Positions 51,270 through 59,251 of a stretch of DNA of 64,000 nt are shown one piece after another. This stretch comes from Zoogloea sp. (GTDB lineage Bacteria; Pseudomonadota; Gammaproteobacteria; Burkholderiales; Rhodocyclaceae), in assembly GCF_023150065.1 (NCBI RefSeq), contig NZ_JAKLLN010000007.1, positions 143,410 to 207,409 on the forward strand, in the 5' to 3' direction. The position numbers were made by a program, and so were the translations under genes. The notes beneath the pieces were generated by a model that saw only the letters and a program-made list of their open reading frames with translations, ran no database searches and was not told the DNA's origin. How positions within the stretch are numbered: the first letter of the stretch is position 1; the number at the start of each line of letters is the position of its first letter.

Positions 51270-52052
51270 TCAGGCGGTACGGCAGCTGACGCTGCCCAGA
51301 CCGGCAATGGACAGGTGCAGGTGGTCGCCGGCGACGAAGGGGAACATCGGCCCCAGGGCGCCGGAGAGGATCACGTCACCGGCCCTGAGGGGGTCGCCCA
51401 GCTGCTGCATGGTGCGGGCCAGCCAGTAGGCGGCGAGCAGCGGGTTGCCCAGGCAGGCGACGCCGCTGCCCACCGACACGGTGTGGCCGTTCTTGCGGAA
51501 GTCCATGCCGGCCAGGGCGAAATCCACGCTGCCGATGGCGCGGGGCTCGAGGCCCAGCACGTAAAGCCCGCAGGACGCGTTGTCGGCCACCGTATCCACC
51601 AGGGTCAGCTTCCAGTCCTGGATGGCGCTGTCGACGATCTCGATGGCCGGCAGGGCGTATTCGAGGCCATGCAGGAAGCGCCCCCAGCTGAGGCTCTCAC
51701 CGTCCAGGTCGCGGCCTACCACGAAGGCGATCTCGCCCTCGGCCTTGGGCTGGATCAGGCGGCTGGCCGGCACTTCGCTGCCCGACAGGAACTCCATGTC
51801 GGCAAACAGCACGCCGTAGTCGGGTTGGTCCACGCCCAGCTGCTGCTGCACGGCCTGGGAGGTGAGGCCGATCTTCTTGCCCACCACGCGGCGGCCTTCG
51901 GCGATGTCGCGCAGGCTGTTGCAGCGGGCGACGGCATAGGCTTCGTCGGCACCGTGGATGCCGAACTGCTCGGAGATGCGAGGAATGGCGGTGCGCGTGG
52001 CGCGGGCCTGCCGCAGGGCCGCGGCGGCGGCCTGGATCTTGTCCTGATTCAT
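51270..52052 (-). CDS. mhpD: 2-oxopent-4-enoate (2-hydroxypentadienoate) hydratase
   Basis: The 260-aa protein belongs to the fumarylacetoacetate-hydrolase-like hydratases: GKKIGLTSQAVQQQLGVDQPDYG, QPKAEGEIAFVVGRDL with metal ligands, and EIVDSAIQDWKLTLVDTVADNASCGLYVLG. It adds water to 2-hydroxypenta-2,4-dienoate, giving the MhpE substrate. The gene symbol is by function; sequence alone does not separate MhpD, BphH and XylJ orthologues. Confidence 0.92.
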   Translation of the reverse strand: MNQDKIQAAAAALRQARATRTAIPRISEQFGIHGADEAYAVARCNSLRDIAEGRRVVGKKIGLTSQAVQQQLGVDQPDYGVLFADMEFLSGSEVPASRLIQPKAEGEIAFVVGRDLDGESLSWGRFLHGLEYALPAIEIVDSAIQDWKLTLVDTVADNASCGLYVLGLEPRAIGSVDFALAGMDFRKNGHTVSVGSGVACLGNPLLAAYWLARTMQQLGDPLRAGDVILSGALGPMFPFVAGDHLHLSIAGLGSVSCRTA

Positions 52053-52079
52053 GATGTACTCCGGAGAGGATGTCGGGCT

Positions 52080-53084
52080 TTACAGGGCCGGGTAGCGCTG
52101 GCGCAGCCGGGTCAGGCCGGCCAGCTCGTCGTCGAGGCAGGCGGCGTATTCCCGGTACAGCTGGCGGACGATGGCGTCGGTGCTGGCAACGGCCTCGATG
52201 CCACCTACGCCGTGGCCGGCGGACCACACGCTCTTCCAGGCCTTGGGGGCGTCGACGATGTCGCCGGAGAAGTCGATCTTCTTCTCCTCGCGCAGCTGCT
52301 CGGGGGTGAAGCCGGCCTTGTCGAGGGTGGGCTTGAGCCAGTTGGCCAGCACGCCGGACACCGCCTTGGTGGCCACCAGGTCTTCCAGGCCGCTGCTGAC
52401 GATGAGATCCCGGTAGGCGGGCTCGGCCAGGCTCTCGGGGGTGGCGATGAAGCGCGTGCCGGCGAGCACGAAGTCGGCGCCCAGCAGCTGGGCGGCGCGG
52501 ATGTCGGTGCCGGTGGTGATGGCGCCGGCCAGGCCGAGGGGGCCGGACCAGAACTTGCGCACCTCGGCAATCAGCGCGAAGGGGTGGTAGTGGCCGGTGT
52601 GGCCCCCTGCCCCCTGGGTCACCAGCACCAGCACGTCGGCGCCGGCGTCGGCGGCCTTGCGGGCCAGGGCCGGATTGATCACGTCGGCCATCACGATGCC
52701 GCCGTAGCCATGCACGGTGTCGAGCACCCGGCGCGGGCTGCCCAGGGCGGTGGACACGATCTTCGGCTGGAACTCCTGCACCAGGGCCAGCTCCGCGTCG
52801 AAGCGGTCGTAGCTGCTGTGCACGATCATGTTGAGGGACCACGGGGCGCCGGGGCGGTCGGCCTGGATGGCGTCGCGGGTGTGGGCCATCCATTCCCGCA
52901 GGGTGTCCACGTTGCGGGCGTTGGCCGCGGGGTAGGAGCCGATGATGCCGGCCCGGGCACAAGCAATCACCAGCTCGGGCCCCGAGACCAGAAACATCGG
53001 TGCGGCCATCAGCGGCAGGGTGCTGCGCTGGATGATGTCGACAAAATCCTGCTGCGGCGCAGTCAGGCTACGCGTGAAGCTCAT
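52080..53084 (-). CDS. Nitronate monooxygenase family FMN enzyme
   Basis: The 334-aa protein is a 2-nitropropane-dioxygenase-like TIM barrel: LPLMAAPMFLVSGPELVIACARAGIIGSYPAANAR, VTQGAGGHTGHYHPFALI with the family's histidine, and AGAITTGTDIRAAQLLGADFVLAGTRF for FMN phosphate. Such enzymes oxidise nitronates, but many recruited to catabolic clusters have no known substrate. Its place between the dihydrodiol dehydrogenase and the hydratase is odd for a plain meta-cleavage pathway. Confidence 0.85.
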   Translation of the reverse strand: MSFTRSLTAPQQDFVDIIQRSTLPLMAAPMFLVSGPELVIACARAGIIGSYPAANARNVDTLREWMAHTRDAIQADRPGAPWSLNMIVHSSYDRFDAELALVQEFQPKIVSTALGSPRRVLDTVHGYGGIVMADVINPALARKAADAGADVLVLVTQGAGGHTGHYHPFALIAEVRKFWSGPLGLAGAITTGTDIRAAQLLGADFVLAGTRFIATPESLAEPAYRDLIVSSGLEDLVATKAVSGVLANWLKPTLDKAGFTPEQLREEKKIDFSGDIVDAPKAWKSVWSAGHGVGGIEAVASTDAIVRQLYREYAACLDDELAGLTRLRQRYPAL

Positions 53085-53150
53085 CTCTTCCTCCGTTGGG
53101 TGCTCTTTGCTGCGTCGTTTCTTATGTTTTTTGGCGCGGGCGGGGCGGGT

Positions 53151-53951
53151 TCATCGCATCGGGCGTATCTCCCATCCGCCGTCGCTCTGGATCACCGTGG
53201 CGGTGGTGGCCCGGCTGTTGTCCCGGGAGGCCAGCAGCACGTAATGGCCGGCGTGGTCTTCGGGCTGGGCGATCATCTTCAGGGGCATCGAGTTGGCGAC
53301 GTTCTCCTGGAAGTTGGGGATCTCCGACAGGCGGCGCTCGCCCTTGCCCAGGCTTTCGGGGCCACGCAGGGGTGTGACCGTGCCGCCGGGCGCCACGCCG
53401 TTCACCCGCACGTCGGGGGCGAACTCGTAGGCCAGCTGCTTGATCAGCCCCAGGCCGGCGTGCTTCGAAGCCACGTACAGGGGGCCACCGCCGCCGGCGT
53501 AGAAGGCCGAGTTGGACAGGGTGAAGATCATGCTGCCCCTGCTCTCGCGCAGAGCCTCGGCGGCGGCGCGGGCGGCCAGCACGTAGCCCTTCACGTTGAC
53601 CCCGAAGATCTCGTCGAAGCTCTTGTCCAGCTCGTCGAGGCTCATCTTCTCGAGCCGGGTGAAGAAGTCCCACACACCGGCGTTGCCCACCAGGGTGTCG
53701 AGCTTGCCGAAGCGCCGCAGCGTGGCGTCCACCGCCTTCTGGTTGTCGGCGCCGGAGCGCACGTCACCGAGGCTGGTGACCACCTGGTCGCCAAACTCGG
53801 CGACCAGGCTGTCGGCCTGCTCCTGGCTGCGCACCATCACGCCCACCCCCGTGCATCCTTCAGCGATGTAGCGCTTGACGACGGCGCGGCCGATCCCCGA
53901 TCCGCCTCCCGTCACCAGCGCCACGTAGCCATTGAGCCAGCCCATGGTCAT
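53151..53951 (-). CDS. cis-dihydrodiol dehydrogenase (SDR family, BphB/HcaB-like)
   Basis: The 266-aa short-chain dehydrogenase has GGGSGIGRAVVKRY for NAD+, NAGVWDF, catalytic Ser in TLSNSAFYAGGGG, and YVASK. The segment VRVNGVAPGGTVTPLRGPESLG is typical of aromatic cis-dihydrodiol dehydrogenases. It would rearomatise the dioxygenase product to a catechol. It starts at 53951, 3 bases after the beta-subunit stop (an in-frame ATG two codons later is possible). Confidence 0.9.
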   Translation of the reverse strand: MTMGWLNGYVALVTGGGSGIGRAVVKRYIAEGCTGVGVMVRSQEQADSLVAEFGDQVVTSLGDVRSGADNQKAVDATLRRFGKLDTLVGNAGVWDFFTRLEKMSLDELDKSFDEIFGVNVKGYVLAARAAAEALRESRGSMIFTLSNSAFYAGGGGPLYVASKHAGLGLIKQLAYEFAPDVRVNGVAPGGTVTPLRGPESLGKGERRLSEIPNFQENVANSMPLKMIAQPEDHAGHYVLLASRDNSRATTATVIQSDGGWEIRPMR

Positions 53952-53954
53952 GCC

Positions 53955-54491
53955 TCAGAGGAAGGTGTTGAGGTTTTTGGCCATCAGCACCGACTGGGTG
54001 ATGATGATCTTGCGCCGGGCCAGCCTGAAGCTGTCGTCATCGGCACGCAGCACGTCCTCGCGGCGCCCCACCAGCAGGTCGTTGTCCTTCTCGACCCGGC
54101 TGCGGTAGTTGACGAAGGTGCTGTGCACGATGAACTCGCCGGGGGCCTCGCCCTGGTACACCTCGATGCCCGCCACCACGTGGGCATGCCGGGTGGCCGG
54201 GTCTTCGGCCCAGGCGGTGGGCTGCTTGAAGCGGGTGACGCGACGGGTCAGGTCCACCAGGTTGTCGTTGTAGAGGGCGCCCCGGTCCACCGCGTAGCTG
54301 CCGTTCTTGTCGGCGCGGCGGCGGTTTTCCATGGTCGGCATCCAGTAGTGGATGTCCTCGGCCATCAGGGCCAGCCAGTCGTCCCAGCGCTCGTTGTCGA
54401 GCAGGCGGGCCTCCCGGTACAGAAACTGTTCGACCCGGCGCTGGGTTTCGGCGTCCACGCCGATCTCGGGCAAGGCGGTCTTGGCGTTCAT
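53955..54491 (-). CDS. Ring-hydroxylating dioxygenase beta subunit
   Basis: The 178-aa protein is the structural small subunit of an alpha3beta3 Rieske oxygenase. It has the SnoaL-like fold pattern (VEQFLYREARLLDNERWDDWLALMAEDIHYWMP) and ends ARRKIIITQSVLMAKNLNTFL, the usual C-terminus. The start overlaps the alpha-subunit stop by four bases. Confidence 0.94.
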   Translation of the reverse strand: MNAKTALPEIGVDAETQRRVEQFLYREARLLDNERWDDWLALMAEDIHYWMPTMENRRRADKNGSYAVDRGALYNDNLVDLTRRVTRFKQPTAWAEDPATRHAHVVAGIEVYQGEAPGEFIVHSTFVNYRSRVEKDNDLLVGRREDVLRADDDSFRLARRKIIITQSVLMAKNLNTFL

Positions 54492-55861
54492 ACACCCTCC
54501 TTCATCTTCGGCACGTCGCGTTGGGGAACGTTTTTCCAGCTCTCGGACTTCATCAGATCGAGCCAGCGCTGGTAGAAGGCGCGCTGGTTGGCCTCGTTGA
54601 TCTGGCCCTGGAAGACGTTGCCGGGCAGGTCGGTGCCCTCGACGCGGGTGTCGTGGCCCAGGCCCAGATACAGGTCCTGCTGGCGGGTGACGAAGCCGGC
54701 GTTACTGCGGGTGGAGTATTCCCAGTTCTCGCCGTCGTCCATCTCGAAGACGCCGGAGGGGCTGAAGGTCATCATGGTGCCCTTGCGCCACTTGTCCTTG
54801 ATCTCCTGGGGGGCCTTCTTGTTGACGAAGGTCCAGGTGTGCAGCTCGATCTGGCCCGGGCCGCGGGGGTGCCAGGTGCGGAAGGTGTTCTGCCCCGGCA
54901 GGAAGGAGGTGTTGGGGAACAGGGTGCAGGATGAGATGGCGCCGATCATCTTCGAGCGCAGCTCACCCAGGCGCTCGGCCACCTTGGGCTGTAGCACGTA
55001 CAGGTACTTGAGCAGTTCCTTCTCGCCCAGGGTGGCGCAGTTGCCGACGATGTCCTGGTTGAACTCCCAGCCGTGGCCGTTGAAGTTGACGTGGTAGGAC
55101 TGCTCGGGGGTCTTGTGCACCTCGGCCACCGGGCCGCCGACCATGGCCTTGGCGCCGGAGTCGTGGGTCCAGCCGGCGTGCAGGATGTCGCCGACGAAGT
55201 TCTCGGAGGCGTACTTCCAGTTGCACTGGATCACCGACTTGACGCAGCCGCCGATAAACTCGGTGCCGCCCTCGTCCATGTCGAAGATGGCGTCCAGGTA
55301 GTAGCGCATGTCGCCCAGGTACTCGGCGAGGCTCGGCGCCTCGGGGTCGAGGGTGGCGAAGATCAGGCCGCGGTAGCTGTCCACATGGGCCACCGGGTGC
55401 AGGCCGTGCTCGGTCTTGTCCATGCCGGCGGCCTCGTAGGTCTCGGAGGCGTGCATGCCCTTCAGGCCGCCGTCGATGCCGAAGGCCCAGCCGTGGTAGT
55501 TGCACACGAACTGGCGGGCGTTGCCCAGGTCGGCGAAGCACACCTTGTTGCCCCGGTGCGGGCAGGTGTTGAGGAAGCCCTTCACGCTGCCATCCTTCTG
55601 GCGGACGATCAGCACGTTGTCCTCGCCCATGTAGGTGGTGACGTAGTCGCCCGCCTTGGGGATCTGGGATTCGTGGGCCACGAACAGCCAGCAGCGGGCA
55701 AAGATGCGCTCCAGCTCCTGCTCGTAGATGTCCTGGTCCCAGAACAGGTCGCGGGACATGCGGCCCTTCTCCAGGTTCATCAGCTGATCCAGGTTCTCGA
55801 TGGACTGGGCGATGGGCCGGCGCTTGAGGCGGATCGGCGTGGCGCCTTGGGTTGTGCACAT
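54488..55861 (-). CDS. Ring-hydroxylating dioxygenase alpha subunit
   Basis: The 457-aa catalytic subunit has a Rieske centre with ligands C100, H102, C120 and H123 (TCPHRGN ... CNYHGW). The mononuclear iron site has H228 and H233 in ENFVGDILHAGWTH, with D225 as the bridging acid to the neighbouring Rieske centre. Together with the separate ferredoxin and [2Fe-2S]/FAD reductase this is a three-component dioxygenase. The presence of a beta subunit rules out CarAa-type homotrimers. The ring substrate is unknown. Confidence 0.95.
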   Translation of the reverse strand: MCTTQGATPIRLKRRPIAQSIENLDQLMNLEKGRMSRDLFWDQDIYEQELERIFARCWLFVAHESQIPKAGDYVTTYMGEDNVLIVRQKDGSVKGFLNTCPHRGNKVCFADLGNARQFVCNYHGWAFGIDGGLKGMHASETYEAAGMDKTEHGLHPVAHVDSYRGLIFATLDPEAPSLAEYLGDMRYYLDAIFDMDEGGTEFIGGCVKSVIQCNWKYASENFVGDILHAGWTHDSGAKAMVGGPVAEVHKTPEQSYHVNFNGHGWEFNQDIVGNCATLGEKELLKYLYVLQPKVAERLGELRSKMIGAISSCTLFPNTSFLPGQNTFRTWHPRGPGQIELHTWTFVNKKAPQEIKDKWRKGTMMTFSPSGVFEMDDGENWEYSTRSNAGFVTRQQDLYLGLGHDTRVEGTDLPGNVFQGQINEANQRAFYQRWLDLMKSESWKNVPQRDVPKMKEGV

Positions 55862-55891
55862 GGTCGTGTGTCTCCTCGCTATGTGTTGTTG

Positions 55892-56236
55892 TCAGACGGC
55901 GTCGGCCGCTTCGTCGGATTCCTGGTCCAGATCCACCAGCAGCTCATCACCTTCATCAATCACCTTGAAGGTGCGGATGGGGTGCTCGCAGGGAAAGCTC
56001 ATGGGCTGGCCGGTGGGGATGTGGAAAGTGCCGTCATGCACCGGGCAGGCGATGCAGTCGTCGTCCACGATGTCGCCTTCGGAGAGCGACGCGGTGGCGT
56101 GGGTGCAGCCGTCCTGGGTGGCGTAGAAGGTGCCGTTGAGGTTATAGACGGCGAGCATCTGGCCGCCGACCTCGCACTTGCGCACCTTGCCGGGTTCGAG
56201 ATCGCCGCGCTTGAGCAGCAGAATCGGTTGGGACAT
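55892..56236 (-). CDS. Rieske-type ferredoxin of the dioxygenase
   Basis: The 114-aa protein carries a Rieske motif, CTHATASLSEG and CPVHDGTFHIPTG, with the C-x-H...C-x2-H pattern. It shuttles electrons from the reductase to the alpha subunit. The C-terminus is unusually acidic (EGDELLVDLDQESDEAAD). It lies between the extradiol dioxygenase and the alpha subunit. Confidence 0.94.
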   Translation of the reverse strand: MSQPILLLKRGDLEPGKVRKCEVGGQMLAVYNLNGTFYATQDGCTHATASLSEGDIVDDDCIACPVHDGTFHIPTGQPMSFPCEHPIRTFKVIDEGDELLVDLDQESDEAADAV

Positions 56237-56245
56237 GGGTGTTCC

Positions 56246-57082
56246 TCAGGCAAACAGTTGCACGAAGCCCAGGCCGGTGACCCATTCACGGACCGGGGCG
56301 TAATCGATGATTTCTCCCCGGGCGCCGGGCATGGCGCCCATGGCCACCGCCCACTGGCGGATCTCCATGCCGCCGTTGCCGCCGTGCTCGAGGATGTAGT
56401 CGTCGGACAGGCCGCCAATCGCCGCCAGGTTGCCGGTGCAGGCGTAGTCCATGATTTCCCGGTCGAAGGCCTCATTGACCTTGCCCATCTCGGGGGTGCC
56501 GACCCAGTGGCTGATGCCGCCGCTGCCGATCACCACCACACGTTCGTCGTCGGGCATGGCCTCGACCGCCGCCTTGATGGCGCCGCCCAGCTCGATGGCC
56601 CGCTTCATCCGGATGAAGGGATCGACGCCGGCCGCGATATACACCGGCACGGTGCCGATGGACTGGCCCCGGGCCCGCACCGGGTCGATGATCAGGCGGT
56701 CGGGGATGGCCACGGCATGGTCCACCGTGAAGGCCCGCGCCACCGCCCAGTCGAAGCCGTTGGCGTGGCCGTGCTCGGCGATGAAGCCGGCCAGCTTTTC
56801 GCTGGCGGGGATGATCTGCCGCTTGAGGCCCGGCAGCACATCCAGCGGGCCGTCCACGTCACCGGTGCCGATGAGGTACTGGGGCAGGCAACCGGTGCCG
56901 AAGTTGAAGTAGTGATCGGCGCCGATGATCACCGCGCTGGTGGCGTCGAGCGCAGCCAGCCGGTCGGCACAGGTGTCGTAGGCACCCCACATGCGCTTGC
57001 GGATGTCTTCCGCCGGCGCCTCGGGGGCGACGAACATCACCGGGTCATGCGGCACCAGAAAGCCGCCAACGATTTTTCCCAC
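56246..57082 (-). CDS. Class III extradiol dioxygenase, catalytic subunit (LigB/CarBb-like)
   Basis: The 278-aa protein opens a catechol-type ring with O2 at a non-heme Fe(II). Likely ligands are H12 (LVPHDP) and H57 (GADHYFNF), with a C-terminal glutamate. The second-sphere region FTVDHAVAIPDRL and GSGGISHWVGTPEMG match the LigB family. Start is GTG at 57082, preceded by AGGAGT; the longer open frame covers the LigA-like gene and is not coding. It pairs with the small subunit 17 bases upstream. Confidence 0.9.
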   Translation of the reverse strand: MGKIVGGFLVPHDPVMFVAPEAPAEDIRKRMWGAYDTCADRLAALDATSAVIIGADHYFNFGTGCLPQYLIGTGDVDGPLDVLPGLKRQIIPASEKLAGFIAEHGHANGFDWAVARAFTVDHAVAIPDRLIIDPVRARGQSIGTVPVYIAAGVDPFIRMKRAIELGGAIKAAVEAMPDDERVVVIGSGGISHWVGTPEMGKVNEAFDREIMDYACTGNLAAIGGLSDDYILEHGGNGGMEIRQWAVAMGAMPGARGEIIDYAPVREWVTGLGFVQLFA

Positions 57083-57099
57083 GGGAAACTCCTGAGTTC

Positions 57100-57396
57100 T
57101 TATTGCTTGAGGCCGGCCGAAAACACCTGGCCTTCGGCGACGGCACCACGCAAGGCCTTCATGTAGGCGGCGGGGTGGCGGTTGGGGGCGTTCTCTGTCC
57201 AGAAGCCGAGGGTCAGCATCGGGTTGACGCCGTGCTTCTGCATGCCGGCCACGTCGAAGCCGGTGACCATGGCGCGCTCCTCGTCGCTGAGGGCGTAGCG
57301 GGCCAGCAGGCCTTCCGGGTCTTCCTTGAAGCGCTGCTTCACGGCCCGGTCGACGCACAGCTGGTGCATCAGTTTTTCCAGCACATTGCGGCTCAT
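57100..57396 (-). CDS. Extradiol dioxygenase small subunit (LigA/CarBa-like)
   Basis: The 98-aa protein has the LigA-superfamily pattern: LCVDRAVKQRFKEDPEGLLARYALSDEERAMVTGFDVAGMQKHGVNPMLTLGFW. In LigAB and CarBaBb this alpha-helical subunit caps the active site of the catalytic subunit. It lies 13 bases after the hydrolase. It is missed if only long reading frames are considered, because a longer frame starts upstream within the hydrolase gene. Confidence 0.88.
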   Translation of the reverse strand: MSRNVLEKLMHQLCVDRAVKQRFKEDPEGLLARYALSDEERAMVTGFDVAGMQKHGVNPMLTLGFWTENAPNRHPAAYMKALRGAVAEGQVFSAGLKQ

Positions 57397-57409
57397 CGCG
57401 GCCTCCGGA

Positions 57410-58231
57410 TCAGGCGCAGAAGTCGCGCACGAGCTGCAGGAAGCGGGTGCGGTGCTCGGTCTGCACCCAGTGGCCACACTGGCCGAAGAGGTGCAGCTCG
57501 GCCTTGGGAATCGCCCGGGCCAGCAGGAAGCCGCACTCCGGCGGCACCACGCCGTCTTCACGGCCGTGCAGCACCAGGGTGGGCGCTTCGATCTTGGCCA
57601 CCGAGGCTTCGGGGAAGCCCTTGACCAGGGTCGGACCTTCGGCGTTGGGCTTGGGGATCAGCTTGCGCAGGGCATCCTGGGCACCGGGGCGGGCGCTGGC
57701 CTCGAAGCGGGTGCGGATCATCTCCTCGGTGATGATGTCCTGGTTGAACGGGAACAGACGCATGGTCTTTTCCATGTTCTCCATGGACGGCTCGTACTCC
57801 CAGGCCGAGCGCAGGCCCGGGGTCTGCACGAACTCGCCGGCCGGCGTGCCCAGCAGCACCAGCTTGTCCACCCGCTGGGGGGCAAACAGGGCCAGCCCGA
57901 TGGAGAGCGCACCGCCAAAGGAGTTGCCGACGAAGGAAGCCTTCTCGATGCCCAGCTCATCCATGATCCCGGTGAGGTGGCGCACCCACAGCTTGATGTC
58001 GTACTTGCTGTCGGACTTGAACTCAGTGAAACCAAAACCGGCGATATCCGGGGCGATGACCCGGAAGTGCGGCGCCAGGTCGGGCATGACCTTGCCCCAG
58101 TTGGTCCAGGCCGAAACGCCGGGGCCGGAACCGTGCAGCAGGAACAGGGGCTTGCCACTGCCCTCCTCCAGGTAGTTGGTCTGATGCTCTGCGGCAAGAA
58201 GGGTCTTGCCAATGCCGGGGTGCTTGTCCAT
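57410..58231 (-). CDS. Meta-cleavage product (C-C bond) hydrolase, MhpC/BphD/CarC-like
   Basis: The 273-aa alpha/beta hydrolase has the oxyanion loop LLHGSGPGVSAWTNW, nucleophile in VGNSFGGALS, aspartate in HGREDGVVP, and histidine in GQCGHWVQTEHR, all hallmarks of meta-cleavage product hydrolases. It splits the ring-opened diketo acid to 2-hydroxypentadienoate plus a carboxylic acid. It is the first gene of the cluster. ATG at 58231 follows GGAGA, and an operator lies 17 bases upstream. Confidence 0.93.
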   Translation of the reverse strand: MDKHPGIGKTLLAAEHQTNYLEEGSGKPLFLLHGSGPGVSAWTNWGKVMPDLAPHFRVIAPDIAGFGFTEFKSDSKYDIKLWVRHLTGIMDELGIEKASFVGNSFGGALSIGLALFAPQRVDKLVLLGTPAGEFVQTPGLRSAWEYEPSMENMEKTMRLFPFNQDIITEEMIRTRFEASARPGAQDALRKLIPKPNAEGPTLVKGFPEASVAKIEAPTLVLHGREDGVVPPECGFLLARAIPKAELHLFGQCGHWVQTEHRTRFLQLVRDFCA

Positions 58232-58247
58232 TTTGTCTCCGTGTTCA

Positions 58248-58261
58248 ATACACATGTGTAT
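58248..58261. promoter_or_regulatory. Operator 1 of the TetR-type regulator (ATACA-CATG-TGTAT)
   Basis: A perfect 14-bp palindrome lies over the predicted start of the cluster promoter. The promoter on the minus strand is TTGCCA (58288-58293), 16 bases, then TACCAT (58266-58271). A bound repressor would block initiation. The same half-sites with the same spacing recur at 58418-58431. Confidence 0.7.
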
Positions 58262-58299
58262 GTGTATGGTACGGATATTTTCCTGCATGGCAAGCGTTT

Positions 58300-58313
58300 T
58301 TGATCCAGATCAA
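58300..58313. promoter_or_regulatory. Perfect Fnr/Anr box upstream of the aromatic cluster
   Basis: TTGAT-CCAG-ATCAA matches all ten fixed bases of the Fnr consensus. It is about 47 bases from the start predicted for TTGCCA-N16-TACCAT. The exact class II spacing of 22 bases on the minus strand lands on TATCCG, a weaker -10. It could activate, repress or tune the cluster by oxygen. Confidence 0.7.
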
Positions 58314-58417
58314 GAGCCAGAAACACCCAATTTCTATTTTTATTATTAATTTTCAGTAACTTGCACCCATAAACAACATTTACCCTTTCATAGACAAACT
58401 CGAGCAGATAATTTTCC

Positions 58418-58431
58418 ATACACTAATGTAT
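58418..58431. promoter_or_regulatory. Operator 2 of the TetR-type regulator (ATACA-CTAA-TGTAT)
   Basis: Arms and spacing are identical to operator 1; only the 4-base centre differs. On the plus strand GATAAT (58407-58412, 5 of 6 to TATAAT) lies just upstream, so the operator covers the expected start of the tetR gene transcript, implying autorepression. The leader from there to the ATG at 58556 is about 137 bases. Confidence 0.7.
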
Positions 58432-58555
58432 GTTTATAAACACCAAGAATCGACGCCTTGCAGCCCCCTCCGGACAGCACCGGCCCGCCCGGCGCCAGGC
58501 CGGAAATGCACAGGGAAGCTGATACAATCCGCCATCCGCTGTCCCCCCTTTCCCC

Positions 58556-59167
58556 ATGTCTGCAACCGACTCTCCCGCCCCGCCCGCTGCCCCCTCTACT
58601 ACGTCTGGAAAAGTGCAGCTCACCCCGGCCGACTGGATCAAGGCCGCCACTGAGGTTCTGGTGGACAAGAGCATCGACGCCGTGCGCGTCGACGTGCTGG
58701 CCAAGGGCCTCAAGGTCACCCGTGGCAGCTTCTACTGGCACTTCCAGGATCGGGACGACCTGCTCAAGCAGTTGCTCAGATCCTGGCGCGACGCCGCCAC
58801 CGAACAGATCATCAGCCGCTTCGAACGCAGCGGCGCCGACCCCGAGGCCCTGGTGCGGGAGCTCGCCTCCCTGCCCTTCCGGGGCACGGCCGCCTTCAAC
58901 TCGGCATCCATCGAGCTGGCCATCCGCGCCTGGGCACGCCGTGACGACATGGCCCGCCAGGTGGTGGACGAGGTGGACGCCAAGCGCCTCTCCTATGTAT
59001 CCCAGTGCTTCGTGGCCCTGGGCTTCAACTTCCAGGAGGCGGGCATGCGCGCCTTCGTGCTTTACAGCTACATGATCAGTGAATCCCTGATGCGCGGTCA
59101 GGGCACCGAAACCCAGCGCCAGCAACGCCGGGAGTTCGTCGAGAAGTTCCTGCTGCAAAAACCCTGA
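58556..59167 (+). CDS. TetR-family transcriptional regulator
   Basis: The 203-aa protein has a disordered Pro/Ser/Thr-rich N-terminus (~20 residues), then a TetR helix-turn-helix (DWIKAATEVLVDKSIDAVRVDVLAKGLKVTRGSFYWHFQDRDDLLKQLL, residues ~24-72) and an all-helical ligand domain. It is divergent from the aromatic cluster, with two matching palindromes in the shared 324-base gap. It is the likely repressor of the cluster, released by substrate, intermediate or a CoA ester. Confidence 0.9.
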   Translation: MSATDSPAPPAAPSTTSGKVQLTPADWIKAATEVLVDKSIDAVRVDVLAKGLKVTRGSFYWHFQDRDDLLKQLLRSWRDAATEQIISRFERSGADPEALVRELASLPFRGTAAFNSASIELAIRAWARRDDMARQVVDEVDAKRLSYVSQCFVALGFNFQEAGMRAFVLYSYMISESLMRGQGTETQRQQRREFVEKFLLQKP

Positions 59168-59251
59168 CCCGCGGCCCGGCCCGGAACTCAAGCCTCCCGG
59201 GCGAGTCTGGAACGGAGCACCCCTGCCCCGCCCTACCCCCAGGAGCCCTGC

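Noticed and set aside
47319-54575. An open frame of over 2400 codons on the plus strand opposite the aromatic cluster
   Set aside because: It lies antisense to seven well-supported genes. Its product is His/Gly/Val/Ala-rich without domains, as expected for the mirror frame of GC-rich codons. It has no convincing ribosome site.
40622-58231. Assignment of the cluster to 3-phenylpropionate (mhp/hca) or carbazole (car) degradation
   Set aside because: The lower pathway fits both, but the extradiol enzyme is not MhpB-like and the oxygenase is not CarAa-like. Naming a substrate would go beyond the sequence evidence.
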